A stretch of DNA of 12,907 nucleotides from contig CAAGKF010000295.1 in the NCBI GenBank assembly GCA_900770345.1, forward strand, positions 1 to 12,907. The letters run 5' to 3'. The notes beneath the pieces were generated by a model. The model was not told the origin of the DNA and searched no databases. It saw nothing but the letters and a program-made list of their open reading frames with translations. The DNA is from Lachnospiraceae bacterium (GTDB lineage Bacteria; Bacillota; Clostridia; Lachnospirales; Lachnospiraceae). Positions 1 to 5,922 of this stretch are shown piece by piece. The translations under genes and the position numbers were made by a program. Position 1 is the stretch's first letter; the number at the start of each line of letters is the position of its first letter.

Positions 1-62
1 CTCAGGGGTGGAGCACCACCTTGCCAAGGTGGGGGCCGCGGGTTCGAATCCCGTCTCGCGCT
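1..62 (+). tRNA. tRNA-Gly (GCC), 5' end cut off by window
   Basis: The anticodon arm is visible as CCACC-TTGCCAA-GGTGG, giving anticodon GCC (glycine). The T arm follows as GCGGG-TTCGAAT-CCCGT, then the 3' acceptor strand CTCGCGC (55-61) and a T discriminator base at 62. The 5' acceptor strand and the start of the D arm lie outside the window. No CCA is encoded. A T run (62-67) follows directly and may help end transcription. Confidence 0.95.
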
Positions 63-194
63 TTTTTGTTGTGTAAAAATAAATTCTGTTTATCTTTTTG
101 TTCTGTTGAGAGCATAATCGAAAAATTCTTAAAAGCTATACCGCGTGACCTCCGGCTATTTTGTATAATTTTTTGATTCACGAGACATCCTTCC

Positions 195-223
195 TTGAAA
201 CGAGGTCTTTTATATGATAGAAT
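195..223 (+). promoter_or_regulatory. sigma-A type promoter of pyrF
   Basis: TTGAAA (195-200), a 17-base spacer and TAGAAT (218-223), with TG at 215-216 forming an extended -10. It lies about 60 bases before the pyrF start. The leader (224-283) contains only a short GGAAA/TTTCC hairpin. I saw no terminator/antiterminator of the PyrR-attenuation type. The pyrE promoter has the same TG-A-TAG layout. Confidence 0.7.
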
Positions 224-283
224 GGGGAAAGAGTTTCCGGGCTGTGTAAAAGCGCGGAGGATGATAAAACCAAGGAGGACGTT

Positions 284-1201
284 ATGATCAGTCAGTTAAT
301 CGAAAAAATACAGAAGACAAAGGCGCCGGTATGCGTAGGTCTGGACCCTATGCTTTCCTATGTTCCGGAGCATATTGTGAAGAAGGCATTTGAAGAATAC
401 GGTGAGACTCTGGAGGGCGCTGCCGAAGCCATCTGGCAGTTTAATAAGGAAATCATTGACAATACCTATGATCTGATTCCGTCAGTAAAGCCGCAGATCG
501 CCATGTATGAGCAGTTTGGAATTCCGGGTCTTGTTGTATATAAGAAGACGGTAGACTACTGCCAGGAAAAGGGTCTGGTAGTGATCGGCGATGCCAAGAG
601 AGGTGACATCGGCTCCACATCCGCAGCCTATGCCGCAGGTCATCTGGGAAAGGTTACAGTGGGAAGCAGTACCTTCAGCGGCTTCGGCACCGATTTCCTG
701 ACGGTAAATCCCTATCTGGGTACAGACGGTGTGAAGCCATTTGTGGATGTATGCAAGAGCGAGGATAAGGGACTTTTCATTCTGGTAAAGACCTCCAATC
801 CATCCAGCGGCGAGTTCCAGGATCGCCTGATCGACGGCAGACCGCTGTATGAGCTGGTGGCTGAGAAGGTGGTTGAGTGGGGCGCTGACTGTATGGACGG
901 TACCTACAGCAATGTAGGTGCGGTGGTAGGAGCTACCTATCCGGAGATGAGCAGGATTTTGAGAAAGCTGATGCCGCATACCTATTTCCTGGTACCGGGC
1001 TACGGCGCTCAGGGCGGAACCGCAGCTGACTTAAAGCACTGCTTCAATGAGGACGGACTGGGAGCGGTTGTAAACTCCTCCAGAGGCATTATCGCCGCTT
1101 ACAGACAGGAGAAATACAGGAAATTCGGACCGGAGCACTTCGGGGAGGCTTCCAGACAGGCTGTAATCGATATGGCAGCAGATATCAACAGTGTTCTGTA
1201 A
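284..1201 (+). CDS. pyrF: orotidine 5'-phosphate decarboxylase (type 2)
   Basis: This cytosolic enzyme decarboxylates OMP to UMP, the last step of de novo pyrimidine synthesis. The 305-residue product has the length of the longer, type 2 OMP decarboxylases. The barrel start shows VGLDP (18-22). The catalytic Asp-Lys-Asp motif DAKRGD lies at 103-108, with K105 as the expected proton donor. A C-terminal phosphate-binding stretch VPGYGAQGG and a later SSRG are present. The ATG at 284 follows an AAGGAGG site with about 7 bases of spacing. It is the first gene after the promoter at 195, and its stop lies 13 bases before the pyrK start, so the two are very likely co-transcribed. Confidence 0.96.
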   Translation: MISQLIEKIQKTKAPVCVGLDPMLSYVPEHIVKKAFEEYGETLEGAAEAIWQFNKEIIDNTYDLIPSVKPQIAMYEQFGIPGLVVYKKTVDYCQEKGLVVIGDAKRGDIGSTSAAYAAGHLGKVTVGSSTFSGFGTDFLTVNPYLGTDGVKPFVDVCKSEDKGLFILVKTSNPSSGEFQDRLIDGRPLYELVAEKVVEWGADCMDGTYSNVGAVVGATYPEMSRILRKLMPHTYFLVPGYGAQGGTAADLKHCFNEDGLGAVVNSSRGIIAAYRQEKYRKFGPEHFGEASRQAVIDMAADINSVL

Positions 1202-1214
1202 AAGGAGAACAGAT

Positions 1215-2003
1215 ATGGCAAAGTTAAAAATGACGGCAGCCGTAGTTGATCAGAAGCAGCTGGCTGACGGTATATTTGATATGAGGATCAAGGCGCCGCA
1301 GATCGCGGAGCAGGCAGTGCCGGGACAGTTCGTATCTCTTTATTCAAAAGACGGCGCGAAGCTCCTTCCGAGGCCCATAAGCCTTTGCGGAATCGACAAA
1401 GAGGCAGGAGAGCTGCGTCTTGTTTACCGTGTGGCCGGAGCAGGCACCAGAGAGTTTTCCGCTCTTCAGGCCGGGGATACCATTGATGTCCTTGGCCCTC
1501 TGGGAAACGGCTTCCCTCTGAAGCCGGAAAAGAAGGCATTTCTGATCGGAGGCGGAATCGGTGTTCCGCCCATGCTGGAGCTGGCGAAGGCGCTGAGCCG
1601 GGAAAACGGCGGCGGGGATAAGGTACAGGCAGTTCTGGGATACCGGGACAGCGCCATGTTCCTGAAGGATGAATTCGAGGCCTGCGGCAGTGTCTATGTG
1701 GCGACAGAGGACGGAAGCGCCGGTACGAAGGGAAATGTGCTGGATGCTGTCCGGGAAAATGGCCTGGAGGCAGATGTGATCTATGCCTGCGGCCCCACTC
1801 CCATGCTTCGGGCGCTGAAGGCTTACGCGGCAGAGAACGGAATCGAGTGCTGGCTGTCTCTGGAAGAAAAGATGGCCTGCGGCGTAGGCGCATGTCTGGC
1901 CTGCGTATGTCAGTCGACAGAAACAGATGACCATTCCCATGTGCACAACAAACGGATCTGTAAGGACGGACCTGTGTTCCTGGCAGATGACATCGAACTG
2001 TGA
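1215..2003 (+). CDS. pyrK: dihydroorotate dehydrogenase B, electron-transfer subunit
   Basis: This FAD and 2Fe-2S protein passes electrons from the PyrD FMN to NAD+ in the class 1B heterotetramer. The 262-residue product shows a ferredoxin-reductase fold: an FAD-binding RPISLCG (53-59), the nucleotide-binding GGGIGVPP (112-119) and ACGPTPML (191-198). The cysteine cluster follows as C222-x4-C227-x2-C230 and then C249. The last spacing is wide and contains a His/Asp-rich loop. I chose the ATG at 1215, after AAAGGAG (1201-1207), over an in-frame ATG at 1191 that lies inside pyrF. The stop is followed at once by AGGAGG (2005-2010), which probably belonged to pyrD before an element inserted there. 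Confidence 0.95.
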   Translation: MAKLKMTAAVVDQKQLADGIFDMRIKAPQIAEQAVPGQFVSLYSKDGAKLLPRPISLCGIDKEAGELRLVYRVAGAGTREFSALQAGDTIDVLGPLGNGFPLKPEKKAFLIGGGIGVPPMLELAKALSRENGGGDKVQAVLGYRDSAMFLKDEFEACGSVYVATEDGSAGTKGNVLDAVRENGLEADVIYACGPTPMLRALKAYAAENGIECWLSLEEKMACGVGACLACVCQSTETDDHSHVHNKRICKDGPVFLADDIEL

Positions 2004-2045
2004 CAGGAGGAAATTTAAGTAATTCAATATGTTGACGAATGTGAT

Positions 2046-2067
2046 AAAATGTGTCTAAACATACTCA
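2046..2067 (+). repeat. left inverted repeat of the IS607-like element
   Basis: This 22-base stretch matches the reverse complement of 3954-3975 at 18 positions, sharing the core TGTG-TAAA-ATAC. It is probably a recognition site for the element's own transposase. It lies about 35 bases inside the inferred left border, while the right copy is about 13 bases from its border, so the two ends are not symmetrical. Confidence 0.55.
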
Positions 2068-2101
2068 AAGAGATTAGAAGTTCGCTATGAATATCTAATG
2101 T

Positions 2102-2330
2102 CATATATATGATACCAGGGTCAAAAGGTCAGAAATCTGACGCAAGCTTACTTGCAGGAGGATTTTTGACTTTGGGACCCGCCCAAAATATGAGTAAGTA
2201 GCCATTTTTCGAAGAAAAATGAGCGGATTACGAATGTTTTTGAGAATTGCGGGAGTGCAAAGCACGGAGCAATCCGGTATCAGAGGGGTCAAAAGACCTT
2301 TTGACCCCAACTCATATATATAGCGTATAT
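2102..2330. repeat. MITE-like, hairpin-rich sequence nested in the left end of the IS
   Basis: A noncoding block of about 230 bases with related inverted ends: TATATATGA plus GGGTCAAAAGGTC on the left (about 2104-2130), and their complement on the right (about 2285-2320). It is a chain of perfect small hairpins. GTCAGA/TCTGAC is at 2128-2141, GCAAG/CTTGC at 2142-2155 and TTTGGG/CCCAAA at 2171-2187. CATTTTTC/GAAAAATG is at 2203-2221, GTGC/GCAC is near 2255, and an 11-base-pair palindrome is at 2285-2308. ATCTAAT flanks the block on both sides (2093-2099 and 2335-2341), possibly a target duplication. Apparent open frames across it are not convincing genes. I have an impression that similar blocks recur in Lachnospiraceae genomes, but cannot verify this here. 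Confidence 0.55.
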
Positions 2331-2360
2331 ATAAATCTAATCGTTAAAGGAGTGAGTATT

Positions 2361-2724
2361 ATGAACATATCGAATATCACGAATTACAAGCAAAAAGATT
2401 TTGCTGAACTGTTAGGTGTTTCTGTTAAAACGTTACAACGTTGGGACAGAGAAGGAACTCTAAAAGCAAATCGTACACCAACTGATAGGCGTTATTATAC
2501 TTACGACCAATATCTTCAATTCAAATGAAGAACTATCACCACAAGAAGAACTGGTGCAGGATATTGTTTCAATACTCCATGTGCTCTCTTGTAGGTTGTA
2601 TGGACTTCGCAAGTATAAAAAACAAATAGAAAGGGATGAGGAAATTGCTAAAGAGCTTCAAGACGGAAATAAATCCGACAGAAGAACAGAAAGTCAGGAT
2701 TCGCAAGACGATAGGAACTTGTAG
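2361..2724 (+). pseudogene. tnpA: IS607-type serine transposase, internally deleted and frameshifted
   Basis: The start is supported by AAAGGAGTGAG just upstream of ATG 2361. The first 55 residues are a MerR-like helix-turn-helix typical of IS607 TnpA N-termini: KDFAELLGVSVKTLQRWDRE, then a wing with TPTDRRYYTYDQYLQF. The frame stops at 2526-2528. In the +1-shifted frame, 2524-2724 encodes 66 residues that resemble the family's C-terminal tail, including VSILHVLSCRLYGLRKYKKQ. The resolvase catalytic domain with its nucleophilic serine, which should lie between the two parts, is missing (about 100 residues, estimated from family length). The C-terminal remnant overlaps the tnpB start, a usual IS607 arrangement. 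The product cannot transpose the element. At most a 55-residue DNA-binding peptide is made, which might still bind the element's ends. Confidence 0.8.
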
Positions 2725-3799
2725 ATTTATTTACAACTTCTATCTTGCTCACAATAAAGAACTTTACGAAAATGGGAAAAAGTTTATGAGCAGCAGCAAA
2801 TTTAGAGTCTGGCTTAACAACGAGTATCTTCCACAGCATCCAGAATATTCCTGGATTAAGGAAGTATATTCAAAAGCAGTAACACAGTCAGTAAATAACG
2901 GACAAGCCGCATTTACAAGATTCTTTAAGCATCAGAGTGCTTTTCCAAAATTTAAGAAAAAGGGTAAATCTGATGTAACAATGTACTTCGTAAAGAATAA
3001 TCCAAAGGACTGTCGCTGCGAAAGACACAGAATCAACATTCCATCACTAGGTTGGGTGCGCATCAAAGAAAAAGGATACATTCCTACTACTAAAGATGGA
3101 TATGTAATTAAAAGCGGTACGGTTTCCATGAGAGCCGGAAGATCCTATGTTTCTGTTCTTGTAGAATTGCCTGATGTCAGGGCAGCCAATAACGTAAATG
3201 AAGGAATTGGCATTGACCTTGGATTAAAGGATTTCGCCATCTGTTCCAATGGGAAAATTTATAAAAACATTAACAAATCACCAAGATTAAAGAAACTGGA
3301 AAGACAACTAATTCGGGAACAGAGAAGTCTCTCCCGTAAGTATGAAAATTTAAAGAAAGGAGAGTCCACTCAAAAAGCAAATATACAGAAACAGAAGCTC
3401 AAAGTACAGAAACTTCATCATAAGATGGACAATATCCGTACAGATTACATGAACAAGACAATCGCTGAGATCGTAAAAACCAAACCATCTTATATCACGA
3501 TTGAGGACTTAAATGTAAAAGGAATGATGAAGAATCGACATCTTTCAAAAGCCGTTGCATCACAGAAATTTTATGAATTTAGGAGTAAACTTCAAGCTAA
3601 ATGTAATGAAAACGGTATTGAATTAAGAGTAGTAGACAGATGGTATCCATCTTCAAAAATGTGTCACTGCTGTGGCTGCATCAAGAAAGATTTAAAACTT
3701 TCGGATAGAATTTACAGATGTGGATGCGGTTATGTTGAAGATAGGGATTTTAATGCTGCACTTAATTTGAAAGATGCTATGACTTACGAAGTTGCATAG
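2636..3799 (+). CDS. tnpB: TnpB RNA-guided nuclease of the IS607-like element
   Basis: TnpB proteins are compact RuvC nucleases guided by an omega RNA read from the element's right end. They are ancestral to Cas12. This 387-residue product looks complete. RuvC-I is GIDLGLKDFA with D194, RuvC-II is YITIEDLNVKGM with E290, and RuvC-III is EDRDFNAALNL with the Asp pair at 369 and 371. The zinc-finger cysteines (C343, C346, C362, C364) lie between II and III. The second pair is CGC instead of the common CxxC. The N-terminal part has the usual TnpB opening KSFKTEINPTEEQ and FPKFKKKG. ATG 2636 follows AAAGGGATG-like bases and lies inside the tnpA remnant. All three acidic catalytic positions are kept, so this is not a nuclease-dead repressor derivative. 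Activity is inferred from sequence only. Confidence 0.93.
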   Translation: MRKLLKSFKTEINPTEEQKVRIRKTIGTCRFIYNFYLAHNKELYENGKKFMSSSKFRVWLNNEYLPQHPEYSWIKEVYSKAVTQSVNNGQAAFTRFFKHQSAFPKFKKKGKSDVTMYFVKNNPKDCRCERHRINIPSLGWVRIKEKGYIPTTKDGYVIKSGTVSMRAGRSYVSVLVELPDVRAANNVNEGIGIDLGLKDFAICSNGKIYKNINKSPRLKKLERQLIREQRSLSRKYENLKKGESTQKANIQKQKLKVQKLHHKMDNIRTDYMNKTIAEIVKTKPSYITIEDLNVKGMMKNRHLSKAVASQKFYEFRSKLQAKCNENGIELRVVDRWYPSSKMCHCCGCIKKDLKLSDRIYRCGCGYVEDRDFNAALNLKDAMTYEVA

Positions 3800-3989
3800 T
3801 CAAACGCAAACGTAAGTATGTACCGAAGGCTTATTCGGGAATTAACGACTGTGGAGTGTACAAGAATCTGCAAGTAGATATGATTTTGGTCAATCAAAAG
3901 CATACACGATGAAGCAGTAAGTAGAGTTCGTGAGAACCTACATTATCTCGATGTGCGTATATTTACACACGTTTTGAGTGGCAGGCGGG
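3782..3989 (+). ncRNA. candidate omega RNA scaffold at tnpB 3' end and right end
   Basis: TnpB guide RNAs are made from the tnpB 3' end and the right-end noncoding sequence, with the guide lying just past the border. Here a nested hairpin spans the tnpB stop codon: ACTTACG (3782-3788) pairs with CGTAAGT (3811-3817), enclosing TTGC/GCAA. A second hairpin, CCGAA/TTCGG, lies at 3823-3838. A third, GTAG-a-GTTC with loop GTGA, pairs with GAACCTAC (3921-3941). No gene explains 3800-3989. The scaffold 5' end cannot be set from sequence and may lie within tnpB. If the border is right, the guide would begin near 3990 and cover the pyrD start codon. Confidence 0.5.
3954..3975 (-). repeat. right inverted repeat of the IS607-like element
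   Basis: This is the partner of 2046-2067 in inverted orientation, with 18 of 22 positions matching. It lies downstream of the last candidate omega RNA hairpin and about 13 bases before the inferred border GG at 3988-3989. Confidence 0.55.
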
Positions 3990-3994
3990 ACCCT

Positions 3995-4897
3995 ATGAAT
4001 ATGAGTGTAAAGATTGCCGGTGTGGAATTTAAAAATCCGGTGATGGAAGCGTCGGGCACATTCGGCTCCGGCATGGAATACAGTGAGTTTGTGGACCTCA
4101 GTGAGCTGGGCGCGGTGGTGACCAAGGGCGTAGCCAATGTGCCCTGGCCTGGGAATCCCACTCCCAGGATCGCCGAGACCTATGGCGGTATGATCAACGC
4201 CATCGGACTGCAGAATCCGGGTATTGACGTATTTGCGAAAAGAGATATTCCTTTCTTAAAGAAATATGATACAAGGATCGTGGTAAATGTATGCGGAAAG
4301 ACCACGGAGGACTATATTGATGTAGTAGAGCGCCTGGGTGATGAGCCGGTGGATATGCTGGAGATCAATATTTCATGTCCCAATGTAAAGGAAGGCGGCA
4401 TCGCTTTCGGACAGGATCCCAGAGCGGTGGAGGCCATTACCAAAGCAGTGAAGGCGCACGCAAAGCAGCCGATCATCATGAAATTAAGTCCCAACGTAAC
4501 GGACATCACAGTGATGGCAAAGGCTGCGGAGGCCGGCGGAACAGATGCCATTTCTCTGATCAATACCCTGACAGGCATGAAGATCGACATTAACCGCAGA
4601 ACCTTTGCGGTAGCCAACAAGACGGGAGGACTTTCCGGCCCTGCCATCAAGCCGGTGGCTGTGCGTATGGTATACCAGGTGGCTCAGGCAGTAAAGGTGC
4701 CGATCATAGGCATGGGCGGCATTCAGAATGCGGATGACGCCATGGAATTTATCCTGGCAGGCGCTACGGCGGTGGCCATCGGAACGGCAAATTTCCACAA
4801 TCCCTATGCCACCATAGAGACGGTAAAGGGGATCCGGGCCTATATGGAAAAATATGGAATTGAAGATATCAATGAATTAATCGGCGCTGTACGTTAA
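3995..4897 (+). CDS. pyrD: dihydroorotate dehydrogenase class 1B, catalytic subunit
   Basis: This FMN protein oxidises dihydroorotate to orotate and passes electrons to PyrK. The 300-residue product shows the full class 1 barrel: MEASGTFG near the start, VTKG with K44, NISCPN with the active-site base C128, INTLTG, a phosphate-binding GLSGPAIKP, and PIIGMGGI before the final IGTANF. I chose ATG 3995. An in-frame GTG at 3953 would add 14 residues encoded by the insertion element and is unlikely to be native. ATG 4001 is an alternative. The present ribosome binding site GGCGGG (3984-3989) comes at least partly from the element and is weaker than AGGAGG. pyrD now lies 1,991 bases after pyrK and depends on read-through or a promoter inside the element. 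Confidence 0.96.
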   Translation: MNMSVKIAGVEFKNPVMEASGTFGSGMEYSEFVDLSELGAVVTKGVANVPWPGNPTPRIAETYGGMINAIGLQNPGIDVFAKRDIPFLKKYDTRIVVNVCGKTTEDYIDVVERLGDEPVDMLEINISCPNVKEGGIAFGQDPRAVEAITKAVKAHAKQPIIMKLSPNVTDITVMAKAAEAGGTDAISLINTLTGMKIDINRRTFAVANKTGGLSGPAIKPVAVRMVYQVAQAVKVPIIGMGGIQNADDAMEFILAGATAVAIGTANFHNPYATIETVKGIRAYMEKYGIEDINELIGAVR

Positions 4898-4916
4898 AAG
4901 CGCCGGAAAAGAGGCG

Positions 4917-4949
4917 GAGCTGTCGCGTTTGGCGATGGCTCTTATTTTG
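4917..4949 (+). terminator. intrinsic terminator after pyrD
   Basis: GAGCTGTCGC (4917-4926) pairs with GCGATGGCTC (4932-4941) over 10 base pairs, two of them G-U, with a 5-base loop. The T-rich TTATTTT follows. The T run is interrupted, so termination may be partial. It separates pyrD from the toxin-antitoxin unit. Confidence 0.55.
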
Positions 4950-5010
4950 ATGAAAATTGCTGTTGGAAACTGTATTTAATAAAATAGTAGTTTAAATTTT
5001 AATGAAAATA

Positions 5011-5039
5011 TTGCATAAAATTATAGAAAAGCATATAAT
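5011..5039 (+). promoter_or_regulatory. promoter of the toxin-antitoxin operon
   Basis: TTGCAT (5011-5016), a 17-base spacer and a perfect TATAAT (5034-5039), in a very AT-rich stretch 22 bases before the antitoxin start. Confidence 0.75.
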
Positions 5040-5041
5040 AG

Positions 5042-5051
5042 CCTTATAAGG
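5042..5051. promoter_or_regulatory. palindromic candidate operator for antitoxin autoregulation
   Basis: CCTTATAAGG is a perfect 10-base palindrome just after the -10 box, overlapping the start of the antitoxin ribosome binding site. Phd/YefM antitoxins repress their own promoters by binding such palindromes. The role here is inferred from position. Confidence 0.45.
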
Positions 5052-5061
5052 AGATGATATC

Positions 5062-5412
5062 ATGAGTAAAGCATTAGTGGATTTCACAGAGAGACTGGTG
5101 CCTATTTCTGACTTCAGTCAGGGAAAGGCCGGAAAGATTTTTACTGATGTTGCGGAGAATAACAGGGAATATATTGTTTTAAAAAATAACCAGCCTACTG
5201 CTGTATTGATCTCAATACAAGAGTATAAGAATGTACAGGAAAAAATTTCCAAGTTAGAAAATCTGTTGGAGAGAATTGAAAATATCAGGCTGCTGAAGCT
5301 TGCAGAGAGCAGGTCGGGAGATAACACTTCTTCTTTTGAAGATTTTGTAAATGAAGAGGGATTATCTATGGAAGAATTAAAGGAATTAGCCGGGAGTGTA
5401 GAGTTTGAATAA
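5062..5412 (+). CDS. Phd/YefM-family antitoxin
   Basis: This is probably the labile antitoxin that binds and neutralises the toxin encoded next, and represses the operon. The 116-residue product starts with the Phd/YefM fold: a short strand, PISDFSQGKAGKIFTDVAENNREYIVLKNNQPTAVLI in two adjoining pieces, and ISIQEYKNVQ (residues about 15-60). The C-terminal half is helical and acidic (EDFVNEEGLSMEELKEL), as expected for a toxin-wrapping tail. It is longer than minimal YefM proteins. AAGGAGA (5048-5054) supports ATG 5062. The stop codon shares one base with the toxin's start, a sign of coupled translation. Codon use and AT content differ from the pyr genes on both sides, which suggests that the pair was acquired as a module. 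Confidence 0.85.
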   Translation: MSKALVDFTERLVPISDFSQGKAGKIFTDVAENNREYIVLKNNQPTAVLISIQEYKNVQEKISKLENLLERIENIRLLKLAESRSGDNTSSFEDFVNEEGLSMEELKELAGSVEFE

Positions 5413-5768
5413 TGGCCTGGAATATACGAATAACGGATGAAGCCAAAAAGGACTATAAGAAAATAGAAGGGAGTGTACGAAAGCAGGTATTAGCAGGTAT
5501 ACTGAAAGTATCTGAAGCACCACTGCCAAGTCCAAATGGGTATGGGAAACCATTAGGAAATAAAAAAGGGAATAACCTGACGGGGTTTTTCAAAATTAAA
5601 TATCGTGGTATCGGTATAAGGGTTGTGTACACATTAGTGGTTGATAAAATGACGATGAACATCATTGTTATTTCACAGAGAGATGATAATTATTGTTATG
5701 ATTTAGCAGCAAAATTATATGAAAAATACGGGGATGATATTTTTGACGATATATTTTACAAGTTTTAA
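5412..5768 (+). CDS. RelE/ParE-family toxin
   Basis: The 118-residue product has the small RelE/ParE fold. It begins with a basic helix pair (ITDEAKKDYKKIEGSVRKQVLAGI across two stretches), then a PLGNKKGNNLTGFFKIKYRGIGIRVVYTL strand region (about 48-76), and a final strand with VISQRDDNYCYDLAAKLY. This pattern is typical of RelE-like proteins that cleave mRNA on the ribosome. ParE-like gyrase poisons share the fold, so the target cannot be named. It starts at the A of the antitoxin's TAA (TAATG), so it relies on translational coupling and has no strong ribosome binding site of its own. The C-terminal extension YGDDIFDDIFYKF is acidic and aromatic. Confidence 0.83.
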   Translation: MAWNIRITDEAKKDYKKIEGSVRKQVLAGILKVSEAPLPSPNGYGKPLGNKKGNNLTGFFKIKYRGIGIRVVYTLVVDKMTMNIIVISQRDDNYCYDLAAKLYEKYGDDIFDDIFYKF

Positions 5769-5821
5769 TTAATAAATCCCAACTTCCGCAAAACCAGTAC
5801 AGAACCATTTTCTGAAACCAA

Positions 5822-5850
5822 TTGCTAACTTCCGTGTTTTATGATAGTAT
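5822..5850 (+). promoter_or_regulatory. promoter of pyrE
   Basis: TTGCTA (5822-5827), 17 bases, then TAGTAT (5845-5850) with TG at 5842-5843 as an extended -10. An overlapping TATAAA (5848-5853) is a less well spaced alternative. The leader holds a small hairpin (TCAGGC with GCC-TGA, about 5887-5904) without a T run, so it is not an attenuator. Having its own promoter lets pyrE be expressed despite the insertions upstream. Confidence 0.55.
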
Positions 5851-5922
5851 AAAATGGATATTATGGATTTATATATTGAGAAAAATCAGGCCCAGAGCCC
5901 TGAAAACAGGAGGTTATAAATT

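Larger units (their letters stand above)
2011..3989 (+). mobile_element. IS607-like element (broken tnpA, intact tnpB) inserted between pyrK and pyrD
   Basis: The unit holds a MerR-like helix-turn-helix remnant of an IS607 serine transposase, an overlapping tnpB gene and a structured 3' noncoding end. It is more AT-rich than the pyr genes on both sides. Imperfect inverted repeats (2046-2067 and 3954-3975, 18 of 22 matching) lie near the ends. IS607 elements insert at GG without target duplication. Joining the left GG (2009-2010) to the right GG (3988-3989) would restore TGACAGGAGGACCCTATG, a perfect ribosome binding site for pyrD, so these are my preferred borders. Other GG pairs (2006-2007 with 3980-3981 or 3984-3985) are possible. 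The borders are therefore inferred and uncertain by a few bases; the left one could be off by more. Confidence 0.8.

Noticed and set aside
2101..2310. 69-residue minus-strand frame across the hairpin-rich block
   Set aside because: It is formed by the inverted-repeat sequence itself, has no convincing ribosome binding site and lies within a repeat-like noncoding unit.
3953..3994. GTG start for pyrD, 14 residues upstream of the chosen ATG
   Set aside because: The extra residues would be encoded by the right end of the insertion element and are not part of the PyrD family N-terminus.
5887..5904. Hairpin in the pyrE leader as a PyrR attenuator
   Set aside because: The stem is short, no T run follows and no competing antiterminator arm is visible.
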